A stretch of 64,000 nucleotides of DNA from Gaeumannomyces sp. JS-464 (GCA_002197995.1 NGZR01000005.1:682001-746000); one strand, 5' to 3'; shown: positions 24,501-37,299, counted from the first letter of the stretch. The notes: generated by a model from the letters alone, not told the origin. Translations and numbers: made by a program.

Positions 24501-27500
24501 ACACACGCAGTGCGCCTTTTGGTATGTGTATACTTGGATTTACTTCCTTCCCTTGTCCACGCTCGTCCTCTACTCCTTTCTTGGTGACCATTTGGCTGAC
24601 CTTGTCCAGTCGGTATATGTACTGCACACCAAGTGGTACCTTGTCTTATCGTGGTTAACCCTGGCTCTGCCCGGAAACCCGTCTAACAGGGAAGCCTCAT
24701 TGCCCGACTGCCACATTGCTGCCTTCACACATCACTCATCAGGAAGTCCTCGTGAGCGGTTGGACTTGTCCACGCATTGTTGCGCCCGAATTGGTCTATT
24801 CGTTTGACGCTCTGCAGCCTCCTCGCTCTCGTCTTCAGTAGTCGGGCCCTCACCTCCAACTCGACAACCTCATTGTTCTTACCCCTGATAGCTCGCAAAG
24901 CCGCTGCTGCCGTATTCTCTGCCCAAGCCTCCCCCTCACGCGTTTCCCTCAGGTCGGGTGTATCCGGTCTGGCAAATAACGACCTCGTCCCAAGACTCCA
25001 GTTGGGTGTCTGGCTCAGAGTTTCTATCTCCTGCACACCCTCCTCGAATCGAGTCGCCCCTCAAAAACGAGCCTCGCGGACACATTCACACGTGTACGGC
25101 GTCTGATCCCCAGATATCATGCATACCCATCCGGTGTCTCTTACCCGGGTCTCCCTGCCCAGTTGGTATCTACGTCTCGAACATTCACTTGGGTCATCGC
25201 CAGACCTCGACGACAAGACTTGCTGGGGACAGCGCGGGTGCCCAAATCCAAGTCACGACCACATCACTCCGCGACCCTCCTCTGCCTGCCTCGGGTCTTT
25301 GCCACTCCCTTGTTACATATGGACCTTTGTTACATGTGGACACACCATCGTACTGGCCCACCTATTCAACCACTTCTAACCCGCAACATCTCGTTGCAGG
25401 CGATCCTACCCCCAAAATCAATGGCTTTCCCGCCACGCCACAAAGCAAAGGGTCAGCTTGCTAGCCCAAGTAGGGCACACATTTTTGCGAAGCATATAGC
25501 CCATCCAACCACAATCCCATCCGTGCCACCCTCGACGACTCAACAGTTGGCCACGTCTGGTAGCCTCCTAACACCAGCAAAGGATATCCATCCCACTTAA
25601 ACCAACGGTTCCGTCTTTAAACCAAAATCCACGAAGCCCAACACTTAACCCACATTCCACCACAACCCTAGACTGGAGTGTCAAACCAGAGACAACGTCC
25701 ATCCAACCAAATCTATACCCCATTCCATCTGAGGAACCGAGGCTCAAGTCTAAACATGACCTCCATCGGCTAGCCGCTTGCATCTCGTCGTGTCGACTGG
25801 TGTGGGACTGGGGGACCCCGTCGGGAATCGCTATACCTGTGAACCTCCAAGTGTTGGCCTCGCGTTGACTGGACAAGCAAGGCCTCCGCACCGCTTCTAC
25901 CCGCGCACTGATCCACCCACTCGATCCCTTGGTTGGTCACAAGCACCAATTTCACTCCGTCACACTTAGCCGAAGGCACCTCTTGGTCGAGGAGCTGCCT
26001 TACCAAACCCGCACTCATACTACTCGACGCTCCCGTTCCAACAACAAAACCTCACAACCCCGGACTCATATCCTGCATCCCCACTCGTGCCATTTGAATC
26101 TCCACTCACAAATCACAACACTTCACGAGCAAGGACTTGGGTATATCCTGCTTTCAACTTGTACCACCCAGCTCTCTGATCTCGAACAAGCCTCTTTCAA
26201 CAACGCGATTTCAGCCTGGACTCAACCCATCCAGCAAAACCTCCCATCTGCCTCTTGCAGTCCCATCCCGCTCTTCACTCCCCATACTGAATCACCTCCA
26301 AGCCAGGATCCACGTGGTCCATACACTTCTCCAGGTCTCCGGGTCTCCAGGTCTCCAGTCGTCGCGTTTACGGTCTACCGTCTTCCATCTTCAAACATCC
26401 AGGCCGCCATTCAGGATACTCGGCCCTGTGTCGGCAGAGACTCACAGATCTCTTCTCATCTACGTCTACGACAGTCCGTACTGACGATCGACATCCTAGA
26501 TCACCTATACGATAGAGCCATCGCGCCCTCCATTTAGTGTCTTTCTCGTCCACCCAATCTGTAAGTTGGTGTTATTTATCGCGTCAATTCCGTCTACCTC
26601 TCTACTTCCTTCTCAATATTTCGTCATTATCGAGCTGTTTTTCCTCTGCCTTTATCAAGCAGTCCTCAACCAAATGGCCTGGCTCCATCTCTACCCAACC
26701 ATCATCAGAACCCTGCTCTGCTCCCCTCGGATATTATTTGCAGCCGTACTTGCACCATCCAGTGTAAGTGCCAGCTGTGGCTCTTCCAAAGACCTCCAGC
26801 GAGCGTCTCTGCCCTAGTCCACCATCACAGCCGAACGTTTGGAGCGCATCTTGCTAGTTCACCATGGTTCCAATCTCTGCTTTAAGGGATCGCGAGTGGG
26901 ATCCCAAGACCAACATGCTTTAGCTTCTCGTTTCTGCCTCAAATTTCCTGTTTTGTACTCTACCAGAAATATGATCATCTTGGCTATGCCTTCCTTTCGG
27001 CCAGCCGCTGCTATAGGATGGAATTTCTCGCCTCAGATCCTCATATGAAACGCACCTCACCTGCTTGATTTATTTTTCGCCCCTACACAGCCGCTTCTCT
27101 TCATTACACATCTACTGCTTCCACCCCAACTGGATTCGTTTACCTGCTTCGTTCTCCTTGTTAAATTTCCTGAACCTCCCTGTCTTCCGCCCCTTTGTTT
27201 TTCCCAGTCGCCTCCCACATAGCTTGCAGGCTCTGCTGTGGTGGGTTGGAACTACACCCGTTGGTCGTATTCAACTTGGATGGCCCGCCTACTGGTACGG
27301 CTTTGAAGTTCCTCAAGACACACGTGGGCCGTCCAACAGGGCTAGCTTTGGTCTATGGACTTGGAAACCCACATCTCTTTGCTCCCGTTTTGCTCTTCCT
27401 AACCTTGCCTCTTGCTCTCATTCCCCCCCCGCGGGTCTTTATCCATACAAGCCTCCTACTTCTATACTCTCCGTTGGGATCCAAACTTTGCTATGTACAA

Positions 27501-27896
27501 GCTTGGGGATGTGTTCCTGGAAGTATACCTTGAATCCTTCTATTCCTTTAATCGTCGTTGATTTCTGCCTTGGCTAGTGGCTGTGTGTGAGCCAGGTATC
27601 CCTGGCAAAGTGCCAGGGACATCAGGTTTGCATGTATGGGCGTGGGTCTGGTTACTTGCCCTGGCAGAGGCACACGGTCTAGAGGGAGGTTCCTTCCCGT
27701 TTTCAGGGCAACGCGGCCGTCAAGGACGTCGAGTTGTCGGCGTGGAAGTGCCCCACCCCCATTGAGGCCCCGCTCCCGCTGTCCTATTGGCTGGTCTTTG
27801 AAATAGGTTGCTTCGAGGGCTATATCTTTAACTACACGTCGAGAAACCTCTCTTCGAACACAACATCACACACACCAGCACACCACATCCGCCACA
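21501..27896 (+). other. Long plus-strand C+T-rich interval, no gene supported
   Basis: Most of this interval is visibly pyrimidine-rich on the plus strand, with many TCCTTT, CTCCCT and TTTCTTT runs, like a fungal 5' leader but far longer. At 22208 a GTGAGT donor-like site follows a leader-like segment. No frame keeps coding bias for long and no domain is recognised. The last 60 bases (ending CCACATCCGCCACA) are a typical leader for the gene starting at 27897. It may be a very long leader or promoter, an untranslated transcript, or decayed sequence. Confidence 0.4.
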
Positions 27897-28708
27897 ATGG
27901 CGGGAAACCAGGCTTCGCGTCCACTTTTTGTGGAATCAACTGTGCTGCCCAACCGTACGAACTGTTCCCCCCTTGATCACGAAGTCGTGTCGAGATTGCT
28001 TTCTTTCGCTGCTTGATAACTGCTTTTTATTTATTTACAGCATCGCTAACTCTCATCCTGTACAGACCTGCTGTTCGCCCCGGACGCCGCCGCACCAGGG
28101 AACTGGACCGGCTAAGAGCCCGTGTCCACGACCAGACGCTCCCCCTCTGCCACGTCCAAGTGCTACAACTAGCACTTTACGAGGTCGCAGACCTCGAGCA
28201 CCGCCGTGACGAGCTAACCGCTGGCATCAACTCGGCCTCGGCCTCGATCGCAGAGCTCGAGACCCAAATCGCCGCCACCAGCGGCAGAATTCGCATCCTC
28301 GGCTCATACGCCGAGATCCCAGGCGGCTTCCAGCGCGAGCAAACCGCCGAGAACGTCCGGCTCGTCAACCAGAGCCGCCAGGAGATCGAGACTCTTGGCC
28401 AGACCCTCCCGGCCCTCGAAGCCCACCTGTTCGCCGCAAGAGTCGTGCGTGGCTCTGCCCAGATCGAACTCGACCAGGACGTCTTGGTCCGACTTCCTGG
28501 CCTCCGCAGCAACGTGCTCAGTGCAGCAGACGATCTTGCCTGGCACAGCCGCCCGTTGCCTGTCGCCCAGGTCACGTTACCTCTCTCGCCGCCTGACACC
28601 CCACCCCACAACCCACACCCTCCAAGCTTCCCTCCCCCGCCTCCCCCGCCTCCTCCACCTCCTCCCGCCGCTTATCTTCCACCTCATCCCACCGGCACGT
28701 CTGCCTAA
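27897..28708 (+). CDS. Coiled-coil protein of unknown function with a polyproline tail
   Basis: I do not recognise this family. Two exons fit: 27897-27954 and 28041-28708, with an 86-nt intron (GTACGA...TTTACAG, branch-like TGATAAC). They join in phase to give 241 aa. The ATG has a good context (CCACAATGG) after an A/C-rich leader. The N terminus reads MAGNQASRPLFVESTVLPN, followed by a basic RPGRRRTRELDRLRARV helix, a long heptad-like helical region (about residues 60-150, for example SASIAELETQIAATSGRI) and a run of about 12 prolines near the C terminus. Third positions are strongly C/G, which supports real coding. The TAA at 28706-28708 is 12 nt before the ATG of the RNA-binding protein gene. 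Part of the proline-coding, pyrimidine-rich end could be an intron, ending at AAGCAG (28707-28712), in a longer transcript. Confidence 0.6.
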
Positions 28709-28720
28709 GCAGCTTCCGCA

Positions 28721-30155
28721 ATGTCGAACTTCTCGGGCGCTTCTCAGCCGGGCAATGGCCACGGCGAGAACGGTGGCAACATGAACGGTTCTGGCGCTCC
28801 CGCGATTGAGAACTATTCGGGTGCCCCGACGGCCAACAATGATGCTAAGACCCTCTGGTAAGACCTCCGCCCACGTCTCTGTTACGCGCCCCGCGCCCGT
28901 TGCTCACACCAGCTCTACGTTTAGGATGGGCGAGCTTGAGCCCTGGATGGACGAGAATTTTGTTAAGCAGGTGTGGCAGACGGTCTGTGGTGAGGCCGTC
29001 AATGTCAAAGTCATTCGCGATCGTCAGTCCGGTAATGCCGGCTACTGTTTTGTCGAGTTCAATTCCCCCGAGGCCGCCAACAAGGCGCTCCAACTCAACG
29101 GTTCTCCTGTCCCCAACTCTCAACGTGTTTTCAAACTCAACTGGGCCTCTGGCGGCGGTCTTGTGGACCGACGGTATGTTTTCCCCGCCCAACCTGTCTT
29201 GCCTGATCATCGAACTGACACGAGATGCTTTCATCCTCAATAGCGATGAGCGTGGTCCCGAGTTCTCTATCTTCGTCGGCGACCTTGGACCTGAGGTCAA
29301 CGAGTTCGTCCTGGTTTCTCTGTTCCAGGCTCGCTTCCCGTCCTGCAAGTCAGCTAAGATCATGACGGACGCTATGACCGGCCAGTCTCGTGGCTATGGC
29401 TTCGTGCGCTTCACGGACGAGTCTGACCAGCAGCGTGCGCTGGTTGAGATGCAGGGTGTCTACTGCGGCAACCGCCCCATGCGCATCTCGACTGCCACCC
29501 CCAAGACTCGCTCTCATCAGCAATACAGCTCTCAGAACCAGCATGGTGGCCCGATGCCCATGGCCGCCCCGGCTCAGCAGCAGAACATGAACTGGGGAAT
29601 GCCCTATGGATTCAACCAGCAGGCGCCTCCTGCAGCTAACAACTTCAACGCCGCCATGCAGCCCATGAACCAATTCACTGATCCCAACAACACGACCGTC
29701 TTTGTCGGCGGCTTATCTGGCTATGTCACCGAGGACGAGCTTCGCTCCTTCTTCCAGGGCTTTGGCGACATTACGTATGTCAAGATTCCCCCGGGCAAGG
29801 GCTGCGGCTTCGTCCAGTTCGTCCACCGTCATGCTGCCGAGATGGCCATCAACCAGATGCAAGGCTACCCCATTGGCAACTCTCGTGTTCGTCTTTCTTG
29901 GGGTCGTTCGCAGAACAACTCGGGCGTCGGTACCCCGTACCGTCCGGCTCCTCCTCCTCCCCACTGGGGCGGCGGCATGCCTCCTCCGGGTGGTCCTGGC
30001 GGCCCTGGTCCTTTCGGTCCCTTCGGTGGCAACCCTCCTCAGGGTCCTCCCCCCGGCGGTCTTCAGGTTCGTGTCCCCGACGAGAAGGCCCTAGTGCCGA
30101 TGATATTCTTATCAGGAATGCATGGTTGACTAACTCGGACCACACTTTGCAGTAA
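28721..30155 (+). CDS. Three-RRM RNA-binding protein of the Nam8/Csx1/Ngr1 type
   Basis: Cytoplasmic or nuclear mRNA-binding regulator; relatives act in splicing (Nam8) or stress-mRNA stability (Csx1). Exons: 28721-28857, 28925-29173, 29244-30066 and 30153-30155, with introns of 67, 70 and 86 nt. RRM1 spans intron 1 (KTLW/MGELEPWMDE, then GYCFVEF). RRM2 has RNP2 FSIFVGDLG and RNP1 SRGYGFVRF. RRM3 has TTVFVGGLSG and GKGCGFVQF. RRM2 and RRM3 are separated by a Q/N/M-rich linker, and the tail is G/P-rich. The last intron (branch GACTAAC, acceptor TTTGCAG) ends directly on a TAA, so the spliced protein ends ...PPPGGLQ (403 aa). If it is retained, translation runs 20 codons further to a TGA at 30127-30129. 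All splice phases agree. Confidence 0.88.
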
Positions 30156-31780
30156 TTTTCATGCACTTCTTCGCCCTTAGTTGTGTCCCGCGAAATTATT
30201 CTCCGTCATAGCAACGGCGTTTGGTGGGACCTATTCAGGGACGGCGTCTGGGATTGCTTCTGACGACACACCCCATGAGCACTATCATGAATTTCCTGTT
30301 TCCTTCTTTTTCCTTGCGCGAAGTCTTCTTTCCTTACAAAATTCTGTACCATAGTCTCGGCTTTTACCCCATCTGATTAGAACAAGAATCCAATGAATGG
30401 GGTTGACGTGGGATATTATCCCTTGACTGCCTTGAGTTATACTCGCTATCTCTTCATTCCATACACTCACTGGTCATGTGTGTCCACGCAAATACACAGC
30501 ACTGCCTGTGATCTATCGAGAACCCTTCTGGCTCATCGGCAAGAAGATGGCCGTTCAGGATGCAGCTGGGAGGAGGTCCAAGATGCCTGAAAGTCAGCAG
30601 TAGGAAAGAAGGCCACTACGAGCAAGAAGGTCGCCGCCGACAAGAGAACGGAGGAGGCACAAGATCGGGACATCCTTAATGCTTGACGCTGAGGAAGGCG
30701 GCCTCGGAAATCTTGGATTTCGATGCATGTATGATGACCACTTCCTTACCAAGTCTAGAGGGAGCTAGGTTACCTGAAGATACGCGGGATATCCGAAACA
30801 CCACCAAAGGAAGCTCTAGAGCTCATCACAGCGGCGAAGAGTCAAATCGGTGATGGGTTGACACAAGAAACACGCCAACTAATAGTTACTACAGCGGTCC
30901 GATATGCCTCGACGCGGACTTTGCGGTGCGAGGCTGTTCCAATCCCTGGAGCTCCGTCGTGGAGACGAACTTTGAGGGACAGGGGGCTACGGTCCTGCTG
31001 GAAGGGCGCGATTGCACAAATGTATCTGGGGTCGACCTAAATGGCTCGCATACGGCCACGCCTTTGATCCATGTTCCTGGCCCTTTCTGCCGCTCGGCTC
31101 GTGTTCAAGTCTGCCCCCGTGCCGTAAAGGAGGGGAGGACTCCTGGGGGCCGCCACGTGGCGAACGCCAAAGCCTCGCCGTGACGGATAGCGGAAGATCG
31201 GTGTCTATAACTGGTCGTGGAACATCCGTCTCGCGCCCTGGGAGGGATTATTTAGGAACCGTGAGCCTCGTGCCTGGACCGCACGAACCTGCGCCTGTGG
31301 GTCATGGTGTCAGGGAGGATGCGTGGGCAGGCTGAGGTGTAGAGCGGGTGGTTGGTCCACGTTGAGGTTGCAGTATGGGCCGAATGGGCCAGTTCTGCGC
31401 AGATCTAATGTTGTGGTCTTGGCTGAGCCCTTCTAAAGCGAGGCTGCGTGATCCAAACAGATGGAGGAAGAAATGAGGAGGGAGAGCCGACGAGAGATTT
31501 GAGAAGTGCGGCCCGAAGAGCCAGAGCTGCCTTAGTAATGTCAGCTATTGGGCCTGACACTCGGGGACTGGGTGGCGGCTCGGGCGGGAAGCTGGCACTG
31601 GGCTAGGTGCCTATAGACGTTAGGCCTGCCGGGGCAGAAAAAGATCCAGACATCTTATTGCCACGTTAAGGGACTTGTAGAATAGCCCATAGGATGGAGG
31701 GAGGGATGAAACAAAAAGCAGGAAAGGAGACCAGGCGGTTATTCACGGTCCCCCATAGAACGAGGGAGAAAAAAAGAAAT

Positions 31781-31913
31781 GCCCGCTCCCGGATTCGAAC
31801 CGGTGCTTCCGTTTGCCGGCTGGAGGCCAGTGTGCCTGCACCGTCGCCAGACGGCGGCCAGACACTAGCACCCCAGAAGCAGACGACGTCCTGAACCACT
31901 AGACCACGCGGGC
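31781..31913 (-). tRNA. tRNA-like Pol III gene with an oversized middle, anticodon unassigned
   Basis: On the minus strand the ends pair as an acceptor stem (5' GCCCGC with 3' GCGGGC). There is an A box (TGGTCTAGTGG) in a good D arm, a B box (GGTTCGAATCC) in a T arm with one mismatch, and a T7 terminator just downstream (complement of plus 31770-31776). The total is 133 nt. The part between the D and T arms is about 40-50 nt too long for an ordinary tRNA. One possible anticodon stem (GTCGT with GCGAC) would hold a GCT-like loop interrupted by an intron, but a long extra arm would remain. The D arm resembles Glu/Gln tRNAs. It may be an intron-containing tRNA, a tRNA pseudogene or a tRNA-derived element. 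Confidence 0.55.
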
Positions 31914-34900
31914 TTTTTTTTTGTTGAGGACCATGGCTCCCTTTTCGGTTTATAACCCACCCTCCCTCCGGGATGGAGATTTTCTTTTTGTGGGCGGGAA
32001 ATCGGCGAGGTTTGGCGAAAGCTGGTGGTGAAAGGACGGAACAGGATGCATTTACTGGAAATATTCACTTCCTTGGCAAACCCCACCAGTCTCCCCTCCT
32101 CCGCTGGCCTGACTGATGCTTGTCAATGGCCTTCGATTCCACACCTTCACTGCTCTCCATACCCGCCTGTGCTATCTCCGTACATCCTATTGCATGAGCA
32201 CGACGCTAACAACATCTTGCTAGTTCCACAGTTCAAAACTACCATACTAGCCTTCTGCCGATACCCCCATCCCTCCCAAAGCCTCCTGCCCACGGCAACA
32301 CGGCAGTTAAACAGTACCAAACCACCGTCGCAGCCCTTCGAGAAGCAATCGAAACATGCTGGGGAGTCGGGGGACAGAAAGGGGACGCCGACACGTTTGA
32401 TGTCCTCCTGCTCTTACCAGCCTCGGCCCTTCTCTCAAAAATGCCAGCGCGGAAGTCATAATAAGCGCTAGTGGCAGCGCGCGAAGTTCCTCCGGATATT
32501 TGGGAGCGGCAGGCGTAAGCTATGACAAAGCAAGAGGGCATACAAGCGGGCAAAAAGACTGATCTGTACATCTACTATATTAAACCGAGTCTGGTAGAGG
32601 GTGGGAGAGCCTCTGGGCCTATATTTACGACTTTGCTGGAGGATGGGATCTACTACAGGGCAGCCCTGGTATTCTGCAACTGTTTGGACGCCTGTGTGAC
32701 GTAGGGCCAAGCCAGGAAGACTGACCCGTGGCTAATCAGCCTTTGGGTATCCCCCTCCTTTGTGACATGCGGCTTGTAGAAGGCTAGGCATGTCCCAACT
32801 TGTCTAGCGCGAGCCTCTCACCACTGGCTTTGAGGCTCCGCCCTTGCGGCGCTTGGTGCTGTCTTTAACTGGCTTGATGGTCATGAGAATGTTGGGAGGG
32901 TATTCTTGGCCGTGCATATTCTAAACTCGAGGGGGAGGAGGCGTGTTTGGTCTGCAAGCTGTGCCGTGTTAGAAGAGGAACTGCGCAGTCAGCATTATCT
33001 GGTGGGAGAGACGGAAAGGGGTTAATTAATCAGCGTTTTCCGGAATTACTGGCATGACAAAGCTTGGGGCTCGGAAGGAAAATTATGTGTTCTTTCAGCC
33101 TCGTATATGATGGGTGACCTCACCCTCCCAAAGCCGTCTCTCTTGATACTGGAGGTAGTGGTGGCCTAGCATGTCCCGATCATTTCTGGCGAGACCTGGA
33201 ATTTCGTGACCAGTTCCCCGTCGACCGACTGGCCGGGCGGTCTTACTCCTCTGCTTGCATGGGCCCTGCTGACAGTTAGCAAAGAGCACAGCTCAACCCT
33301 CGTGGAAGGGTCCGTTAGCTGACATATGCAGGGGATTCATTGGGAATCTCTAGGAAGGGACGTGAGGCAGAAGTCTCGCGTCTAGTGGTTCAATGCAGCC
33401 GGGGCTTTGCGGATTGCTGGTCAGGGATATTGTCTATTATTGCGCCGTAATCAGGTTCTCGGGGAGGAAATATTCTCCAAGGGGCCAATCTGGCGGTGCT
33501 AGGTTATGCTCGAGGCGTTTGCGAACTCGGATTCTTATGCCACAGACGCTGGGCAGAGGAGGGCATCAAGTAACTGCTAGCAGCCATCTCCTGGATGTAT
33601 TGAGCCTCGAAAATAATGCGGGAGCGGTACTCGATGCCTTCCAACGACGGGAGAGAGGGGCGGGTGCGCTCCTGGCTTCACTGCTTGAACGATGCCCTGT
33701 TTACCGGAGCTTTGCCTCAACGTCAACTTCAAGATAGAAGAAGGGAATTAGCCACCGGCTTTGAGGGAGGTCCAAAGGAGTGGAAGCTCGGGCCTGGGGG
33801 TGCACGATAGACCAATGACTACTCAGCTTGAAGGCTTGAGGCTAATATCTGGGAAGCGAGATGTGGGAGGCATCGGCTGACTTCTCTTCCGTTCTGGTGC
33901 GAACACTGGGCTCTGAGCGAGCCGGAGCGGGCGGATATGGAATCATGGGCTGACCAAAGATAGAAACAATGATTAGGAAGACGGCTGAGCACCGACAAGA
34001 CGGAGCCTGAAACGACGAGTGTAGATGGAAGGCGGCCAATATGTTCTGTCAAAGGATCGTGCTACGCGCAAAGAAAGGGGCTTCCTCAAGGAACTGCCTG
34101 CTGCGTCGAGTGGCACGAGGCTGCGCATTGGGCAACGGCTGAGATGGCCAATGAGGATTGGGTGTTCCAACTTTCGAAGCGGGGCCTGGCTCTCAATGCG
34201 CCAAGTGGAACCCCCGTGTGGAATCTCAGGACTGCAGCCTCGCAAACTCCCGACGTCAGTGCGGCGGGTGATTTCTTTAGAGGATGAGCAAAGAAGGTGG
34301 GGCCAAAGAACAGAGCCTCGCCCAACCACGGAGGTAGGTGGGCACATAATCAGGACTTCAGAACAACATGAAAGCTAAAAATAGGCACACAGCCTTGAGA
34401 TGGAAGATGGAGTTGCATGCAATCAGTTCAACGCCAAATAGAATTCTGTGAAGATAGCCAAACATGTTTTGCGCGCATTCCCTGTGTCTCTTCTGTCAAT
34501 TTCATGTATCAAATGCTTAATGAGTTTGACTGCACAGGCCCTTGACTAGAATCGAGGCTTGCAGCGTCGCCCTCTCTGCCGCCAGATACCAGCAATAGAT
34601 CCCAGCAATGGACCGCAGTCCCAACAGATCTCAGGACGTGTAGGAGGGGTCCGTCACGCCAATGCCGCGCGTTGTGCACAGGAATCATGATCCCCCAGCC
34701 GCCGAGGCAAGAGCTTCCGTAGATATTAGACACCCTTTCGGATACACCTTTTAGAATGGCACGCCCCTGCTCTCTAATCTAGACTAGGTGTGGCACTAGC
34801 ACAGTGACCAGGTGGAATCTCCCAGCACGCTTTCTCGACCCTGGATACCCAATCAGCAGAGCAGACCGGACAACTTGGTCCGACCAGCCTCCTCTGGAGC

Positions 34901-35047
34901 ATGGGTCTCCTGCCCTTGGAGCGGCTCTACCGGCTGACCTCACTGGGCACGTGAGAAACGTCCTGGCAGAATCGAAAAGGCGGAGAGACCGAATCGGGAA
35001 CAGAAAGTGTTTGCAGCACGCACGGATCACTTCGCCTGGCCCCGAGG

Positions 35048-35057
35048 GGATATATAA
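35048..35057 (+). promoter_or_regulatory. TATA-like box without an assigned gene
   Basis: GATATATAAAG is followed by a C/T-rich stretch, as at many fungal start sites. No downstream gene is supported, so its use is unknown. Confidence 0.25.
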
Positions 35058-35111
35058 AGCCATCCTCTCCTCCATCTGGCTCGACCTTTTGCTCTCTTTC
35101 TTCTCCAATGT

Positions 35112-35262
35112 GCCAAATTTTTGGAATACGGCTGTGCCCTCATACTACACTACCTTGAGGCTGCATGTGCCATTTGATGCCAACAATTTTTGGAACCTGG
35201 CTGCGCCCTCATCCTACACTGCCTTGAGGCCGCGCGTGCCATCATGCCAACAATTTGGAACC
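35112..35262. repeat. Degenerate tandem duplication, about 67-bp unit, 2.3 copies
   Basis: Copy 1 is 35112-35178, copy 2 is 35179-35245 and a partial third copy is 35246-35262. Copies 1 and 2 share GCC...TTTTTGGAA, GCCCTCAT and CTTGAGG blocks. Most differences in the central part are T in copy 1 for C in copy 2, or A for G. Confidence 0.75.
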
Positions 35263-36643
35263 AAACCATCTCCTCTGGAGATCACAACCTTTTTTTTCAT
35301 TTCTGTCTGGGGCTTGCCCTTGCTGTGAAGAAGAAAACGGCATCAAGGCCTGCAGCTGTTTGGTTCTGGTCTCCGGACCCCGCTTCGAGTTTGACGTGTA
35401 TGTGGGATATGGGTCTCAGTTCCGGCCACTGGGCCTGACCGCGTAGATGCTCGTGCTCGTGATTCCGCGCTTTTGGCGCTGGCGCTGTCTGTCCAGGCTA
35501 TAGCAAGCGGGTGTGGGAGTCTCCGTCGTTGCTGTTGGCGTGGATCATGGCTTTGAGAAGGTAAACTAGACGCTGGGGGCATATGGGGAGTCCATAGAAA
35601 CGACGCCGCTGGGAATCGAGTTTTTACAAGAGGGCAAAATCTAGCGGGAGACCTCGCGAGAGCCTGATTACGTACTGCGAGGTGACAGCGTGTGTGCCCA
35701 CACGTACGTGCCCTTGCTACCTAAGTCCATACCCCCAAACTGGCGTACTAGCCACCGTACCACAATCGAGCTTCAGTTGGGCAAGGAGTCTTTGATCCCA
35801 CGCTTCGGCCCCCGCAGCCTTGCTCTTCGCAGCTCTCTACTCGGTCTCGCTCGCCCTCTGACCCAAAGGCGGTTTTTGGGTGTGGGAGGAACAACGCGGT
35901 GCCTGACCTCAGCTCCAGACGTGCAGACGCGCCCACCAGCGGCCTGGTCCTTGCAAGTCGCCATCTAGTTTCTCACGTCGTTAATTGCCCGGCAACTCCG
36001 AGTCTGACACATGAAGCCGTTCTACAACCCAGGCTAGCAGCAGTAGACCAGGCGGGCACGTGGCTCTTTAGGCGCTCTTCCGGCTTGCCCTTGTGCTTCT
36101 CCCCGCTGTCGACAGGCTGGTGCCTTGCCACCGGCACCCGGTTTCTCGCACGTTCCGACCGGGAGATGAATGCAGAGTGGTACCAGAACTTACCCATCCC
36201 AGGTTTCCTATCCTCGGGGACATACACGGAGTCCCCCCGCCGCCCGTGTTTCCTCGGGCCACCAAGTGAATACATCGGAGAACGAAAGCTAACGTTTAAC
36301 AGTGCATACATAGCAGGATCGCGATGGGCTACGAGAAAACTTGGTGCGAACCATGGAGAATCGCCCCGTACCAGAACTGATCCTTCGATTCCGGATGTCA
36401 TCGCTCTATACTCTCGGAGTCTACTACCACTCCCCTCCCGGCCTCGGCACAGACAAGCGCGCGGCGACCCTGGATCGCCGGCCGCAGCGTCCCGTCTTGC
36501 TATACGTATCTCCAAGACCTGAACACCAAGATCCCCACATAAGCTCTCTCTGTCAAGAGGTACATTGGTGGAAGCACAGGAAAGTCGGAGCTCGGTTGTC
36601 CCCACGTGCGGTCACAAGCCCAGGTTCCATAAGGTTGGGGCGC

Positions 36644-36747
<104 letters not shown>

Positions 36748-37299
36748 TTTACCAACGAGGGGCCTTTGAATAGGAGCAAGGCAGACAGACATATATCTAG
36801 ACAGCAAAGAGGCTGCTCAGCTTCAACAAGAGCGCTTGGGGTGGGGAGTCTTCATCTGCGTCAACCCGGACAGGATGAGGATGGGCTCAGCTGCAGCCCT
36901 GAGCATCCTGCAATGGCCCTCCGAGGGATGAAAAAAGCTCGGGTGGCCCAGTTTATGCCCAGGGAAATCTTTAAAAGCGCAGGCTGACCTGCTTCCGACA
37001 TACGAACGAGGCTTGGCTGTCTATCCTCGTGTCAGACACTCGCCAGAGGGCTGGGCAGGAGTCCCCTGCCGCAAGAGCACGGTAATTGGGCTTTCTATAC
37101 ACTCGCAACACTATACACCTTGGTAGCACAGAGCCGGCCAGCAACGGCTACGGTTTTTCGAGAGAGATCTCCTATGTTCTGCTTTACTAGAACCATTCTG
37201 CGCCGCTCGATGGAAGGTAGGGAGAGGTTTAGAAGTCGAAGAGCTTAATAGCTCCTGATTTAGGCAATGTGAAAGCGAAATAATCCCCGTAGACTGTCT

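Noticed and set aside
34804..35328. 174-codon plus-strand frame through the tandem duplication
   Set aside because: It is open only because the repeated block happens to keep frame. The TATA-like box lies inside it, and no other support exists.
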